From Lentisphaeria bacterium (lineage in GTDB: Bacteria > Verrucomicrobiota > Lentisphaeria > Victivallales > Victivallaceae), in NCBI GenBank assembly GCA_022009855.1, contig CP091727.1, positions 2,728,001 to 2,792,000 of the forward strand: a stretch of DNA of 64,000 bases, given 5' to 3'. This document shows, one piece after another, positions 39,510 to 49,132 of this stretch. Position numbers and translations under genes: made by a program. The notes beneath the pieces were generated by a model, which was not told where the DNA came from, ran no database searches, and saw only the letters and a program-made list of their open reading frames with translations. The stretch's first letter is position 1, and the number at the start of each line of letters is the position of its first letter.

Positions 39510-42500
39510 TCATTCTCCCAGATAACAATCCATCCAGTTGGCGGGCTTGCAGTAACTCTCCCCACCGAGGTCGAGCTTGACCATGTAGTCGCCGTTTTCA
39601 TCCCGCATCCGCTGATTCACCAGCAGACTGAAGCCGATGACATGACCGGGCCGGAGATCGGCATCCGGCAGAGCCTCCTTCGGAATCGTCACGTCATAGA
39701 CGGTTTTCCCATCCTTGTGAGTCACGGAGCCCCGGGCGGGGATTACTGCGCGCCGCGGGTATTCCAGAAAGAGTTCGGGAACTCCGTTCAAAAGACCGAA
39801 CTGAAAAACCGCATCGTTGTCGTCGTAACCAGCACCCGCGTTGCAGGGGTGTCGTTTTTCTGGTCGATGTAGATCTGAATGGAGTCGCCGCGATACATGG
39901 CGCCGCGTTCTCCCGCCGGAAGAAACTGGGGATCTTCCGCCTCCACATAGATCCGCAGCCCTGCTCCGTCCCGGTCATAGAGAACGGCATAACGGCAGGA
40001 GAGTTTCCGGTCTCCGATGCGCTTCTGATCCTTCCGGCGGATATCCGCCGTGTCGGTGGAAATGGTTCCGCTGAAGCGTTTTGGAATACCTCCGACATCC
40101 TCCCAGGCGTCGATCGCGGGGGAAATTGTAGAGCAGCTCCTCCGTGGAATCATCTTCCGTCAATGCGAGGGTGAAGAGATCTTTCGAAGTCAGCCTGCGG
40201 GCAACTCCCATCACCGGAAATTCGAGCTGCATGCTCCCGCCGGGCTCGAGACGGATCTCCCGCCCGAAACCCGGACCCGTGCAGCCCTGCGGCACTTTGA
40301 GCAGCTGAATTCTCCCGCAAAACGGCGAAAGTCCGTAGTTCACCGCCCGGACAATGAGCGCTGATCTTCCCCGGTTGAAAGAGGGCAGGAGCGAAACGGT
40401 TTTTTTTCATCCGGACAGAGCGTACCGCAGAGGTCAGAAGCCAGCGTCTCGCCTCCGAATAGCGACCCCGCTTCAGCGCCTGTTCGAAACGTGTGACCGC
40501 ATTTTCCAGCTCCCGGGCGCCATGCGAGGAGCCCAGAATCAGTTTGAGCCGGCGAAGTTCCGCTTCGTATGCGGCCTTTTCCTCCTCCGGAATATCGACG
40601 CGGATTACAGAGAGTTGCGGGCTTTTCTTCGTCTCTTCATAGTATATTTCTCCCCCGTCAGGCGCCGTTCCTGCCGCTCTCCGTCCTCTCGTAGACAACC
40701 GTCGTGGGGAAGCCCTCCCGGTTCACCATGTAGAAGCCCCTTTTCTCCGACGCGGACGGCGACCGGATCGTCGGCTCCCGGAACCAGCTCGAAGCGCCCC
40801 CGCGGGATCCGGCGGAACTGGGTGTAGAAACGGCGGAAGAGTTCATTGTGTCCCTGTTCCGGAATGCCCCACCATCCATGTTCGAGATCCTGAATATCCA
40901 GCTCGGCAACCAGATGGGCCAGAGGTTCCAGTACAAACTGCGTATTGGGATGGGGCGTTGCATAATTGTAGAAGTCCGCAACGTTCTGCACATTGCTGCC
41001 GATCGGCGCCCACCAGCGGTATTTCCATTTGAGATTCCGGTTGATCAGTTTCGGATAGATCTCCAGATTGCTGTGCCGGAAGACGTTGACGGCGGTGATG
41101 TGATTCCGGTTCCACAATTCCGAAACCTCCCGGGAGAACAGCAGATACGGTTCGTTGGTCGCGCTCCCTGAACCGCCGCGGAAGTAATCCGGCCGGATGC
41201 AGGGGACCACCTTCACTCCCGGCAGCCGGGTCAATTGTGCGAGATCGATTCCGGCTTCGCGGAGGGCGTCTTCATAGCGGAATGCGGGCCACATCCCCCG
41301 GTCCTCCATGAAGTCGCCGCGCACCCAGTATTGGAGTTCCAGGTGCGTGTTTCCTTCCGCGCGCAACGTTTCCGCCAGCTCCCGAACCACTTCAGCCACC
41401 TTGCGGCAGCGCCAGGAGATCCACTCTTCCTTCGCGTTGGCAAGCAGCCACCGGCAACGCTTCGTGGGGGTGTCGCCCGGCACCGGGATCCCGGTTTCCC
41501 GGGAGAACTGCGCAACGGTCCAGGCACCGTAGCCGTTGTCCAGAGAACCGAAGCAGATGGCCGGATGCTCATTCAGAGAGATGCCCCGGAAATGTTTGTA
41601 AACCTTGAACTTGTCCCGATAGGCCGCAATAATTTTCTTATAGGCGTTCCGGACCTCCGGACGCAGAAAGTTGAAGTCGCAGCTGTGGTTCCGCGCATAG
41701 GGATTCCCGAGTTTGTCGATCCAGAGCAGCTCCTTCGGATTTTTCAGCTCCGCAATTCCGGCAAACCAGTCCCCGTTGAAGAGTTTGTTGTTGATCCTGA
41801 CCAGAATATCCATCCCGGCCTGATCCAGCATCTCCGCTCCGAGTTCCGCCCAGCCGGGAACCCGGAAGCGATCGGAAAGGGTCCGGCTGGTGTGTTGAAG
41901 CGTCGCCTCCATCTTGGTCACGTCGCCGTTGTACGACATCACTTTGATGAACCACTGGTTCATGCCGGTGTAGCGCATGTAGTCCAGAATCCGCTGCCAT
42001 TTGATCCGCCAGAACTCCAGATCGGCGCTTTTGTAGTTGACGGCGCTGTTGTAGGCCAGCCCGGAATCCATGGTGGGATCCTCATCCCAGTTGGAGACGG
42101 TCCGCCCCCCCCGCGGCACCTTGGCGGCGGGCAGCTCCTCCGCCCGGTAGAGACGGATTTTCGAAGCCGCCGGCGGGAGCGCATTTTTCATCGCCCGGAA
42201 CCCGAGGATTCCCACGGCGAACTCCTTTCCGTCCGGCCAGAAGAGAAATGATTTCGTCTGCATTTTTCCGGTGTTGCGATGGTCCACCCCGGTGATGATG
42301 CCCGCGCAGTCCAGGGAGCCGGTGTAAAAACGGCCGAAGTTCTGCGGATAGACCGCGATGGAGAATTCCCGGCGGCCGGTATCCGGATAGTCCACCTCGA
42401 TCCAGTGCGGCCTGCCGGGTTTGTCCGTGGAGAGCCGATAGAGAAACCCGGCTCCGGTCGCGTTGATGTCCACCACCCGGCAGCCGTCGGCCACATGGCT

Positions 42501-43570
42501 GCCGGTGTCGTTGCCCATGCCCTCCCGGATCGGTTCGGTGCAGTCGATTTCCCGCAGAAGAACCCGTCTGGCAGGAGCGTCGGAAACGGTCGGCTTCGGC
42601 GGATGCGCCTCCAGAGCGATCAACTCGAACTCCTGAAGAAATCGTTTCCCCGCCATCAGCCGGAGCCGGAAAAGGCCTTTCTCCTCCCGGCGTACCGGGA
42701 TGGAAAATTCCGTTAGCGCTCCGGGGGGCGATGCGGAGGGTTTGCGTTTTTCCCGCGACGGAAAAGCTCTCCTGCCGGGATTCTCCGGTCAGGTTGCGGA
42801 CCCGGAACCGCAGCGGTTTTTCTTCCCCGGCAATCACCGCATAGTCGAGAAGTTCCACGGTGTAATGACGGAGAGTTGCAAACTCCCGGGTAATCTCCTC
42901 CGGCGAAAGCGGGCGGTCAAATGTTTTGAATTCGTCGACCGCGCCGCAGAATCCGCGCCTCCCCGCGGCATCCGTTCCGAGGGGAGAAGGTGTCCTCAAG
43001 CTCCAGCGGCCGGGAGGGACCGCTCTTCTGCGAAACCAGATGGCCGTCGAAGTAGAGTTTGATGACGTTGCGATCCCAGGTCAACGCGACATGGTGCCAC
43101 TCCCCGGCAAACAGCTGGCGGATCCAGGGATAGTAGTCGAATTTGCCCATCGCCACCCATTCCAGAAACGTCCCCCCGTTGAGCCGGAACAGGCCCGAGA
43201 GAAACAGCGGCCGGACCCGGCTGGAGCTGTGGAGGCGGCCGCTCCAGACGCCGTTTTCATCCGCGTCCCGGTCGCGGAAGTTCAAACCGCCCCACGGGGT
43301 GGCATCCTGGCAGATCCAGAGCGAGAGAGTGCCCCGGTCTTTTTTCAGCACCGAATCATCCATCCGGTAGATCAGGCCGCCATCGGCCGGAATGTGCACA
43401 GCCCGGCCCCGGATGCCGGGGACGGATTCGACATTCCGAACCTGAATCGGGGCCCGCCCGCCGATGGAGAAATCCCGGTCGAAACTGCCGTACTGGAGTG
43501 GCGCCGGCGCCGCCGGAAGGGGGAGGGCTCCGGAGAGCAGGGCGACCGTCAACAAAGCTATGTGTCTCAT
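39510..43570 (-). CDS. Giant secreted protein: LamG domain, unassigned TIM-barrel hydrolase, C-terminal CBM9-like domain (heavily frameshifted)
   Basis: About 1350 residues over shifts near 42990, 42735, 40725, 40655, 40385, 40110 and 39820. Signal peptide MRHIALLTVALLSGALPLPA. The LamG/concanavalin-like domain (SIGGRAPIQVRNVESVPGIR, GTLSLWICQDATPWGGLNF, GEWHHVALTWDRNVIKLYFD, FCGAVDEFKTFDRPLSPEEI) is followed by a beta domain. A barrel comes next: YMRYTGMNQWFIKVMSYNGD, GMDILVRINNKLFNGDWFAG, FRGISLNEHPAICFGSLDNG (possible catalytic Glu), LELQYWVRGDFMEDRGMW, RWWAPIGSNVQNVADFYN. After it come a helical spacer (AAYEAELRRLKLILGSSHGA) and a CBM9-like end (RGDSIQIYIDQKNDTPATR, MVKLDLGGESYCKPANW). 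The hydrolase family was not recognised. It probably acts at the surface on a polysaccharide handled by module E. Confidence 0.65.
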
Positions 43571-43575
43571 AGATT

Positions 43576-44277
43576 TCATTCCTGACTTTTTCAGATACAG
43601 TTCATCGTTGCGCGCCGCGATTGCGGAGGAACGGAGCGTCACCGCACCGTCGGCCCGCAATCCAACGAATTGCCGATGGTAATAGCGTAAATTCACGTTG
43701 GTGAAGGTATTCAGGAGATTGGGACTGATGTCGTCCCCCTGCCGGAGCTGGCCGCGAAGCACACCACGGGAACAGATGTTGAGAATCCCGGCCGGATTCT
43801 GATTCAGCAGGCGGGAGATTCTGCTGCGCCCCTCATTGGCCCAGCCGCCGTTTTTATTCTGAAAGAGGTAGGTCGCCGCGTAGGACTGGTATGCGATTCC
43901 GTACCCGCTGTGCGGATATTCCGAAATCAGAAGCGGGTCGGCTGCGGATTCCGGACAGAAGGCGACCGACTTGTTATAAGCCGTCGGCGACTCCTCCATC
44001 CGGCAGTTCCCTGATATCCCAGGTACCGGCGGAGGAAGTGGATCCGGCTGCCGACGTTGCCGCCGGATGAGGTTTCCGCCGGCATCCAGTCGTTGTGGTC
44101 CGCGCAGTATGCGGTCAAAGCGCCGCCGATCTGCCGAAGATTCGAAACACAGCTGACGGTTCGCGCCGTCATTCGAGCTTTCTGCAACGCGGGCAGGAGT
44201 AGCGTCGCAAGAATTGTGATGATCGCGATCACAACAAGAAGTTCCACCATTGAAAATTTTTGTCTGGTCGATTCCAT
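43576..44277 (-). CDS. Type IV pseudopilin-like protein (one or two frameshifts)
   Basis: Start at 44277 (MESTRQKFS) with GGAGCAGAG upstream, rather than the ATG at 44289. The prepilin helix reads FSMVELLVVIAIITILATLL with LPALQKARMTARTVSCVSNL. After a shift near 44025 the globular part continues: ESPTAYNKSVAFCPESAADP, YGIAYQSYAATYLFQNKNGG, NVNLRYYHRQFVGLRADGAV (H-x8-DG). As given the frame reads straight into the next gene through KKSGMKSMRH; with four instead of five A in the run complementary to 43587-43591 it would stop in a TGA overlapping the next ATG. First gene of module E. Confidence 0.8.
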
Positions 44278-44401
44278 TCTCTGCTCCATAATGATTTATC
44301 GTCTCAATACTGCCGCTTCCGAACCATCTGATCCGGCGTCCATTGCACCGGCCCGGGCGAAAGCCCTCTTTCACTCGCACCTCTGCTCTCTCTTGCTATT
44401 G

Positions 44402-44413
44402 TATAAGTATTAT
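44402..44413. promoter_or_regulatory. Candidate GntR operator, copy 1
   Basis: TATAAGTATTAT, the exact reverse complement of 44694-44705. It lies just downstream of the expected start of the pseudopilin transcript, a natural repressor site. Confidence 0.45.
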
Positions 44414-44430
44414 ATAAGTTGTGTGAGGGT

Positions 44431-44459
44431 ATTATAGCACACGAAATTGAAAAAAGCAA
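44431..44459 (-). promoter_or_regulatory. Promoter of the module E pseudopilin operon
   Basis: On the minus strand TTGCTT (44454-44459), a 17-bp spacer and TGC-TATAAT (44431-44436), an extended -10 promoter. Confidence 0.6.
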
Positions 44460-44657
44460 GTCCGGAATGAAAAAAATCATGCCGCAAACGGAGATTTTGC
44501 AGAAAATTTTCTTTTGAAAGAGAACATTTTCCGCGTCGCATCTCTCCCGAAAAACGGGCCGGAGACAGGAGCCACGCGAAGGAATTTCCCCTGCAATTGC
44601 CTCTCTTTTTGGACTTATTCCTGCTTCTCCGCTTGAAAATCCGGGCCCTGCATGGTA

Positions 44658-44709
44658 TGCTATCAAATCATGACTTTTTGGGAAAAAAGGTAGATAATAC
44701 TTATATAAT
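44658..44709 (+). promoter_or_regulatory. Promoter region and operator copy 2 of the GntR gene
   Basis: TGC-TATCAA at 44658-44666 is a possible extended -10. The 12-bp word ATAATACTTATA at 44694-44705 (overlapping TATAAT at 44704-44709) matches copy 1 at 44402-44413 in inverted orientation, which suggests autoregulation. Confidence 0.4.
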
Positions 44710-44725
44710 CAAACGTTCGACAATC

Positions 44726-45704
44726 ATGAAGAAAAGCCTTCTTGTCAGACATTATGTGATGCGGGCGCTGTTCCGCAACGACCGGGCTTCGGTGAAAATG
44801 CCGTCGAAGCGGGAATTCGCGGAAATGTTTCAGATGTCGGTCAGCATGGTTTCGCTCATTCTGGACGGATTGGTACGGGAGGGGTATCTCACCGCCCGTC
44901 AGGGTGTCGGCTATTTCACCACGCCGCAGCGGGTCGCCCTGGGGCAGGGCAAACTGCTCGGCCTGATCTGGGGAGACGGGAAGGCGTATTCCAAGCAATA
45001 TGAACAGTGGGTGCATGAATATCAGCTCGGGCTGGACCTCGTCCGGGCCGGCCACTCCATCCGGGAGCTCCTGCTGGAAGGGGATTCCGAGGATACGATC
45101 TGCCGTGAAATCGCCATCAATCGCTTTGACGGGCTGATCTGGTGTGCTCCGGGGGAAAAGGAGTGCAATCTCCGCAGCCTGCGGGAAACTCCGCGCCGCG
45201 GGGCTTCCGGTGATCACACTGGAACAAAATGTCGCGGATGAGATCGACAGCATCGAATTCGATCAGGCGCCCGCGTTTGCCGACATGGGGCGGCATCTTG
45301 CACTGGCCGGACATCGCCGGGTTCTGCTCTTCTCCACCTGTCCGCTTGCCAACCGGGCAATTCGCGATGCGTTTCTTGCGGAATGTCCGCAGGGATCGCT
45401 GGAGATCAACCGGGAGCCGCCGGAAGTGTACTTCCCCAGAATCGACGAGATAGTCGCCGCGGACTATGACTGCATCATCGCCAACCCGCTGTTCAAACCA
45501 GATTTTCATCAGGCGGTCAGAAGAGCAAATCTTCACACGGACGTGTATCAGCTGATCTGTTTCCCGTCGAACGGAGTCGACTTTTCCTGGAAGCAGGATT
45601 TCGAAACCATCGGCAAACTGCTGCTGAAACGCTTCTCGGACATCTGGGATGGCGACACCGCGCCTCGGCACCTGACTGTGCCGATGATAAAAGTGCAGCT
45701 GTAG
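44726..45704 (+). CDS. GntR-HTH regulator with LacI-like sensor domain (one frameshift)
   Basis: About 325 residues. Start at 44726 (MKKSLLVRHYVMRALFRNDR). The winged helix is GntR-like: VKMPSKREFAEMFQMSVSMV, SLILDGLVREGYLTARQGVG. From about residue 75 a sugar-binding LacI/PBP1-like domain begins: LLGLIWGDGKAYSKQYEQWV, FDGLIWCAPGEKE, and, after a shift near 45185, RAAGLPVITLEQNVADEIDS, MGRHLALAGHRRVLLFSTCP, YDCIIANPLF. The end is HLTVPMIKVQL. No ribosome site is evident. It is divergent from module E and shares an inverted 12-bp motif with it, so it probably controls both. Confidence 0.8.
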
Positions 45705-45940
45705 CGTCCGATTGCCGCCTTTGCGCGGTCAAGTGCCGTCGCCGCCGGGGGCAATCCAGTTCCGTAAAGGTGGCGTGATCAACCTGCGGGCGGCAGAAAA
45801 TGGCTCCCGGAGGGAATTCACAGGTTTGACCGGCGGGACACCACGGAGACGTTCCACAACCCCGAAAATGTCGGTTTCTTTGTTGTTGCGAGCCGCGGCG
45901 GGCCGGCATCAATACCTTGCGCAAAATTTCGGATGCTGCC
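45705..45940. other. Intergenic region between convergent genes
   Basis: 236 bases with no gene seen. Confidence 0.4.
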
Positions 45941-46981
45941 TCAAGTGCACAGAAATTCGAGCTCCTTCAGAATGCAGGCGGTGAACGCCGCAGCTCCTTC
46001 TGGATTCAGCCAGAGTGAATTCTCAAAGGAAGCCGCATCGAGAAACCGGGGATCATCCATATGGTCGAGGAGCGGAGCTTTTTTCTGCTTCCCGCTTCGA
46101 TGAAATCCAGGATGTAATGTCGTCTGAAATCGGGCGTAAAATTCTTCGCCAGTTCACGACTGACTGGAGGAAGAAGCAACGCCGGACGCAGGTTTTCCCG
46201 GCTGCAGTAACTGAGCATATCCTGCAAAACGGCGGCCATTTTCTCAAACGCCTTCCGACATGCGCCTGAAATAGGTGCGTTGAGGTCGGCGATTTCAAAT
46301 TCCTTTTTCCAGCCGCGCAGGAATGATTCCGCATCTGCGCTCAGATCAACATCGTCATGTCGCTTCTCCCGCTCCGGCTCCGTGCGAAACTCATCCGGAT
46401 CGCGCGGCTTCGCGTTGAACAGCTCGGTAAACTCTGCGGCAAATTCGGGGGAATAGCCGGGGATGTCCTTGGGCTCGAGAATTCCGTAATAGCGCCGGTA
46501 GTGCGCCGGGTCCGGATAGGGAGTGCGCACGCTGCTGAACGGAGCGAGGACAATCAGAACCCATGCCCCTTTCTGGAGACGCGGACGGAAGCGTTTCAGA
46601 AGTTTGAAATCGTAGAGAAGCGACTGCGGGGCTGCGGCAAGATTGATTCCGGCATCGGTGGCGCTTCCGGAATGGTTGAATTTTGAATAATCAAAATCGT
46701 ATTTTCCGCAGCTGCTTCCGAGATTGCATACGGAAAAAAGCCTCCCCCGGTCTGGGAAGTATACGGCATCGGGAAATTCACAGAGATTTTTTTCATTGAT
46801 CTTCTCGCGGCTGGCAGCTTAATCCTTCTCTGAAACACGAGTCGCAATCCGAACGGTGTTCCTTCTCAAACAAACGCAGATTTCGGCGGAAAACAAAGCA
46901 TCTCCCACACTTTCGGAAGTCATGTCGAAAAAAACAACTTCTCATATGCCCCTCGAGCCAATTTTTTCTGGTGATCTTCAT
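45941..46981 (-). CDS. SGNH-hydrolase-like protein (badly frameshifted, possible pseudogene)
   Basis: Reassembled over several shifts (near 46930, 46820 and 46090) to about 345 residues. Start at 46981 (MKITRKNWLEG). The reading INEKNLCEFPDAVYFPDRGR, LFSVCNLGSSCGKYDFDYSK contains a Gly-Ser-Ser block like block I of SGNH enzymes. Then APQSLLYDFKLLKRFRPRL, KGAWVLIVLAPFSS, YPDPAHYRRYYGILEPKDIP, and a C-terminal SFENSLWLNPEGAAAFTAC that resembles the block V region (N-x-x-G). SGNH proteins often act as esterases or O-acetyl transferases on polysaccharides. The assignment is tentative. It is divergent from the GntR-type gene at 47215 and shares a promoter motif with it. Confidence 0.45.
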
Positions 46982-47145
46982 ATTATATTGTAGATTGAAA
47001 AAATGTAAAAAGAAATGAACTTTTCTGATGAAGGCATATACATTTCCGATATTGATGGCGGAAGTCATCTTTCGCATATCATCCCATTCTCAAGTCTCGA
47101 AGGAAGAGACGGAACATTTTTTAAAATTAATTTCAAAAAAACTCT

Positions 47146-47181
47146 TGACTTTGTTCAAAAACTTTGTCATATTATATATGA
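47146..47181 (+). promoter_or_regulatory. Promoter and candidate operator of the GntR/LacI gene
   Basis: TTGACT (47146-47151), a 17-bp spacer, and CATATT. The inverted repeat CATAT-TAT-ATATG (47169-47181) overlaps the -10. The same CATATTATAT stands at 46979-46988 over the start of the divergent SGNH-like gene. Confidence 0.45.
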
Positions 47182-47214
47182 AATTTGATATTTTCTTGTA
47201 CATATGAGGGAGCT

Positions 47215-48312
47215 ATGCCGGAAAGTCCGAGACAGAAAGTAATCCGCGTCATCCAGAACAGAATTGGCAATGCCAGCTATACGCCACAGATGCGGCTGCC
47301 TTCCGATGCGAAATTGGCGGAAGAATTGGAGGTGTCACGCGGAACTGTTCGCAATGCTCTTGCTGAAATGGCGGAGGCCGGGATTCTGGTGGCGAAACCC
47401 AACAGGGGATTTTTTGTGCCGACAATTCCCGTAAGTTCCTCCGTACCGAAACGACACATATGTTTTGTACTGCCGGCGGAAGCCCGCAGACTGGTCGACC
47501 GGTATGTCTACAGTTTGGAAAAGGCTGCCAGTCAGGCACAGGCCGTATTGAAGGTAATGTACTTGCAACAGGAACCGGAGCAACAGGATTATGTAATCGA
47601 ACAGCTGCGGACCCCGGGAAACATCGGCGTTGTGTTTCTCCCCGTCCAGCGTTCAGATTTCTACGAATACAACAGCCGGATCGTCCGCAGGATCTCGATG
47701 GCGGGGATCAATCATGTAGTAATTGACAGTCAACTCTCTTCCACCATCAGGAGTTTGAGCAGCTTTGTCGGCGCAGATGGGTTTAATGCCAGCCGGGATA
47801 TCGTCGATTATTTGGTGGAGGCCGGGCATAGCAGGATTGCCACCATTCAGGTATTTCCGGAATCCTGTTCGACTTCCGAGAGAATACAGGGAATTCGTGA
47901 ACAGCTTTTCCGACATGGAATTTCAACTCCGGCAGGATATGATACTCGAATCGAGCAAGACATGCCGCTGCCGCAGCAGGGGAGGCAGCAGCTCCGCGAA
48001 CTGATGTCATTGCCGGAACCGCCGACGGCGGTCATCTGTTCGCACGATGTTCTTGCGTTCAATGTCATTGACGAGCTTCGAAAGATGAAATTGTGTGTTC
48101 CGGAGGATGTCTCCGTGGTAGGATTTGACAACAGTGAACTTGCAACGTTGCTTGAATTGACCACAGTGGAGCAGCCCTTCCACGAAATCGGACAGCGTGC
48201 GGTGGAGATTCTGCTGGAGAAGAGTGCGGATGCCCGGTGCCCGATTCGTCAGGAATTTCTCCCCTGCCGGCTTATTTTGCGAAAAACAGTCGCAATCATC
48301 AGAAAAGCATAA
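47215..48312 (+). CDS. GntR-HTH / LacI-sensor transcriptional regulator (AraR-like architecture)
   Basis: 365 residues, intact. Start at 47215 with GAGGGAG upstream. The N-terminal GntR winged helix (QKVIRVIQNRIGNASYTPQM, RLPSDAKLAEELEVSRGTVR, NALAEMAEAGILVAKPNRGF) is followed by a LacI/PBP1-type effector domain (HICFVLPAEARRLVDRYVYS, NIGVVFLPVQRSDFYEYNSR, GINHVVIDSQLSSTIRSLSS, LVEAGHSRIATIQVFPESCS, PPTAVICSHDVLAFNVIDEL, VCVPEDVSVVGFDNSE-like end reading LCVPEDVSVVGFDNSELATL). This fusion is known from AraR. It is followed, 67 bases later, by the pseudopilin and two enzymes on the same strand, and likely controls them. Confidence 0.92.
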   Translation: MPESPRQKVIRVIQNRIGNASYTPQMRLPSDAKLAEELEVSRGTVRNALAEMAEAGILVAKPNRGFFVPTIPVSSSVPKRHICFVLPAEARRLVDRYVYSLEKAASQAQAVLKVMYLQQEPEQQDYVIEQLRTPGNIGVVFLPVQRSDFYEYNSRIVRRISMAGINHVVIDSQLSSTIRSLSSFVGADGFNASRDIVDYLVEAGHSRIATIQVFPESCSTSERIQGIREQLFRHGISTPAGYDTRIEQDMPLPQQGRQQLRELMSLPEPPTAVICSHDVLAFNVIDELRKMKLCVPEDVSVVGFDNSELATLLELTTVEQPFHEIGQRAVEILLEKSADARCPIRQEFLPCRLILRKTVAIIRKA

Positions 48313-48379
48313 AATAAAAGTCGAAATCACCGATAATCAATCATATTCCCGAAATACTCAAAAACAGGAGGCGATTATC

Positions 48380-49121
48380 ATGACCCGGTTGAAAGAAAGA
48401 CGGCAAGATTATTTTACGCTTATTGAACTTTTAATCGTTATAGCGATCATTGCGATTTTAGCGGCAATGCTGCTGCCGGCACTCAACAAGGCCCGGGAAA
48501 TGAGCATGGCCATCAATTGCGTCAACAATTTGAAGCAGGTCGGTATTACGCAAGCCTCTTTACAGTGGCGAGAACGACGGCTTCATCCCGGTCCGCTATG
48601 TTTCTCGCGCCAGGGTAATGCTCTGGACACGTGAGTTGTACGGCAGTTCAGGGAAATTGCCCAAAATTGTTCGTTGTCCATCGCTGAATCCCCCGACCGA
48701 TCTGGAAGCGGCTTCGGACGAGGATATTTTTTCATTCGGCATGATGTATTACAGCAACGGTGAAACCTACAATCAATATTTCGGCAATCCTCTGAGTTAC
48801 TTGACGGATGGCACCAGTCAGCCGCAGGCGATCGTACTCAAACGTCTGCGTCATGCCGCGAAATATGTGATATGCGGGGATTCCGTACGCTATAAATCCG
48901 GAGTGAAATATATTGGCAGTCAGAGTTATTCCATCGACAGCGGCACCGGATATGGATTCCATTTCCGTCATAACAACAGGGCGAATGTGCTGTTTGGTGA
49001 TGGTCACGCAGAAGCTCTTGATTTTCGCGAACTTCGTTATGACTGCTTCAAACTTTCAACGCAGAAGACGAACAACAACTGGATTTATCGATGTGGCGTG
49101 TACCAGATCTTTTACAACTAA
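48380..49121 (+). CDS. Type IV pseudopilin-like protein (H-x9-DG type, one frameshift)
   Basis: Start at 48380 with AGGAGG eight bases upstream: MTRLKERRQDY, then FTLIELLIVIAIIAIL and LPALNKAREMSMAINCVNNL. After a shift near 48555 the globular domain reads NDGFIPVRYVSRARVMLWTR, IVRCPSLNPPTDLEAASDED, MMYYSNGETYNQYFGNPLSY, and a perfect H-x9-DG (RHNNRANVLFGDGHAEALDF). About 247 residues. The next gene starts 11 bases after its stop. Together with the upstream regulator this is the fourth copy of the regulator/pseudopilin/enzyme plan in the window. Confidence 0.85.
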
Positions 49122-49132
49122 GGCAATACTTT

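Noticed and set aside
42917..44380. Pseudopilin/LamG protein as a genuine fusion
   Set aside because: One frame joins them, but a signal peptide starts inside the joined protein, and one A fewer in an A5 run gives a normal stop overlapping the next ATG; two genes are more likely.
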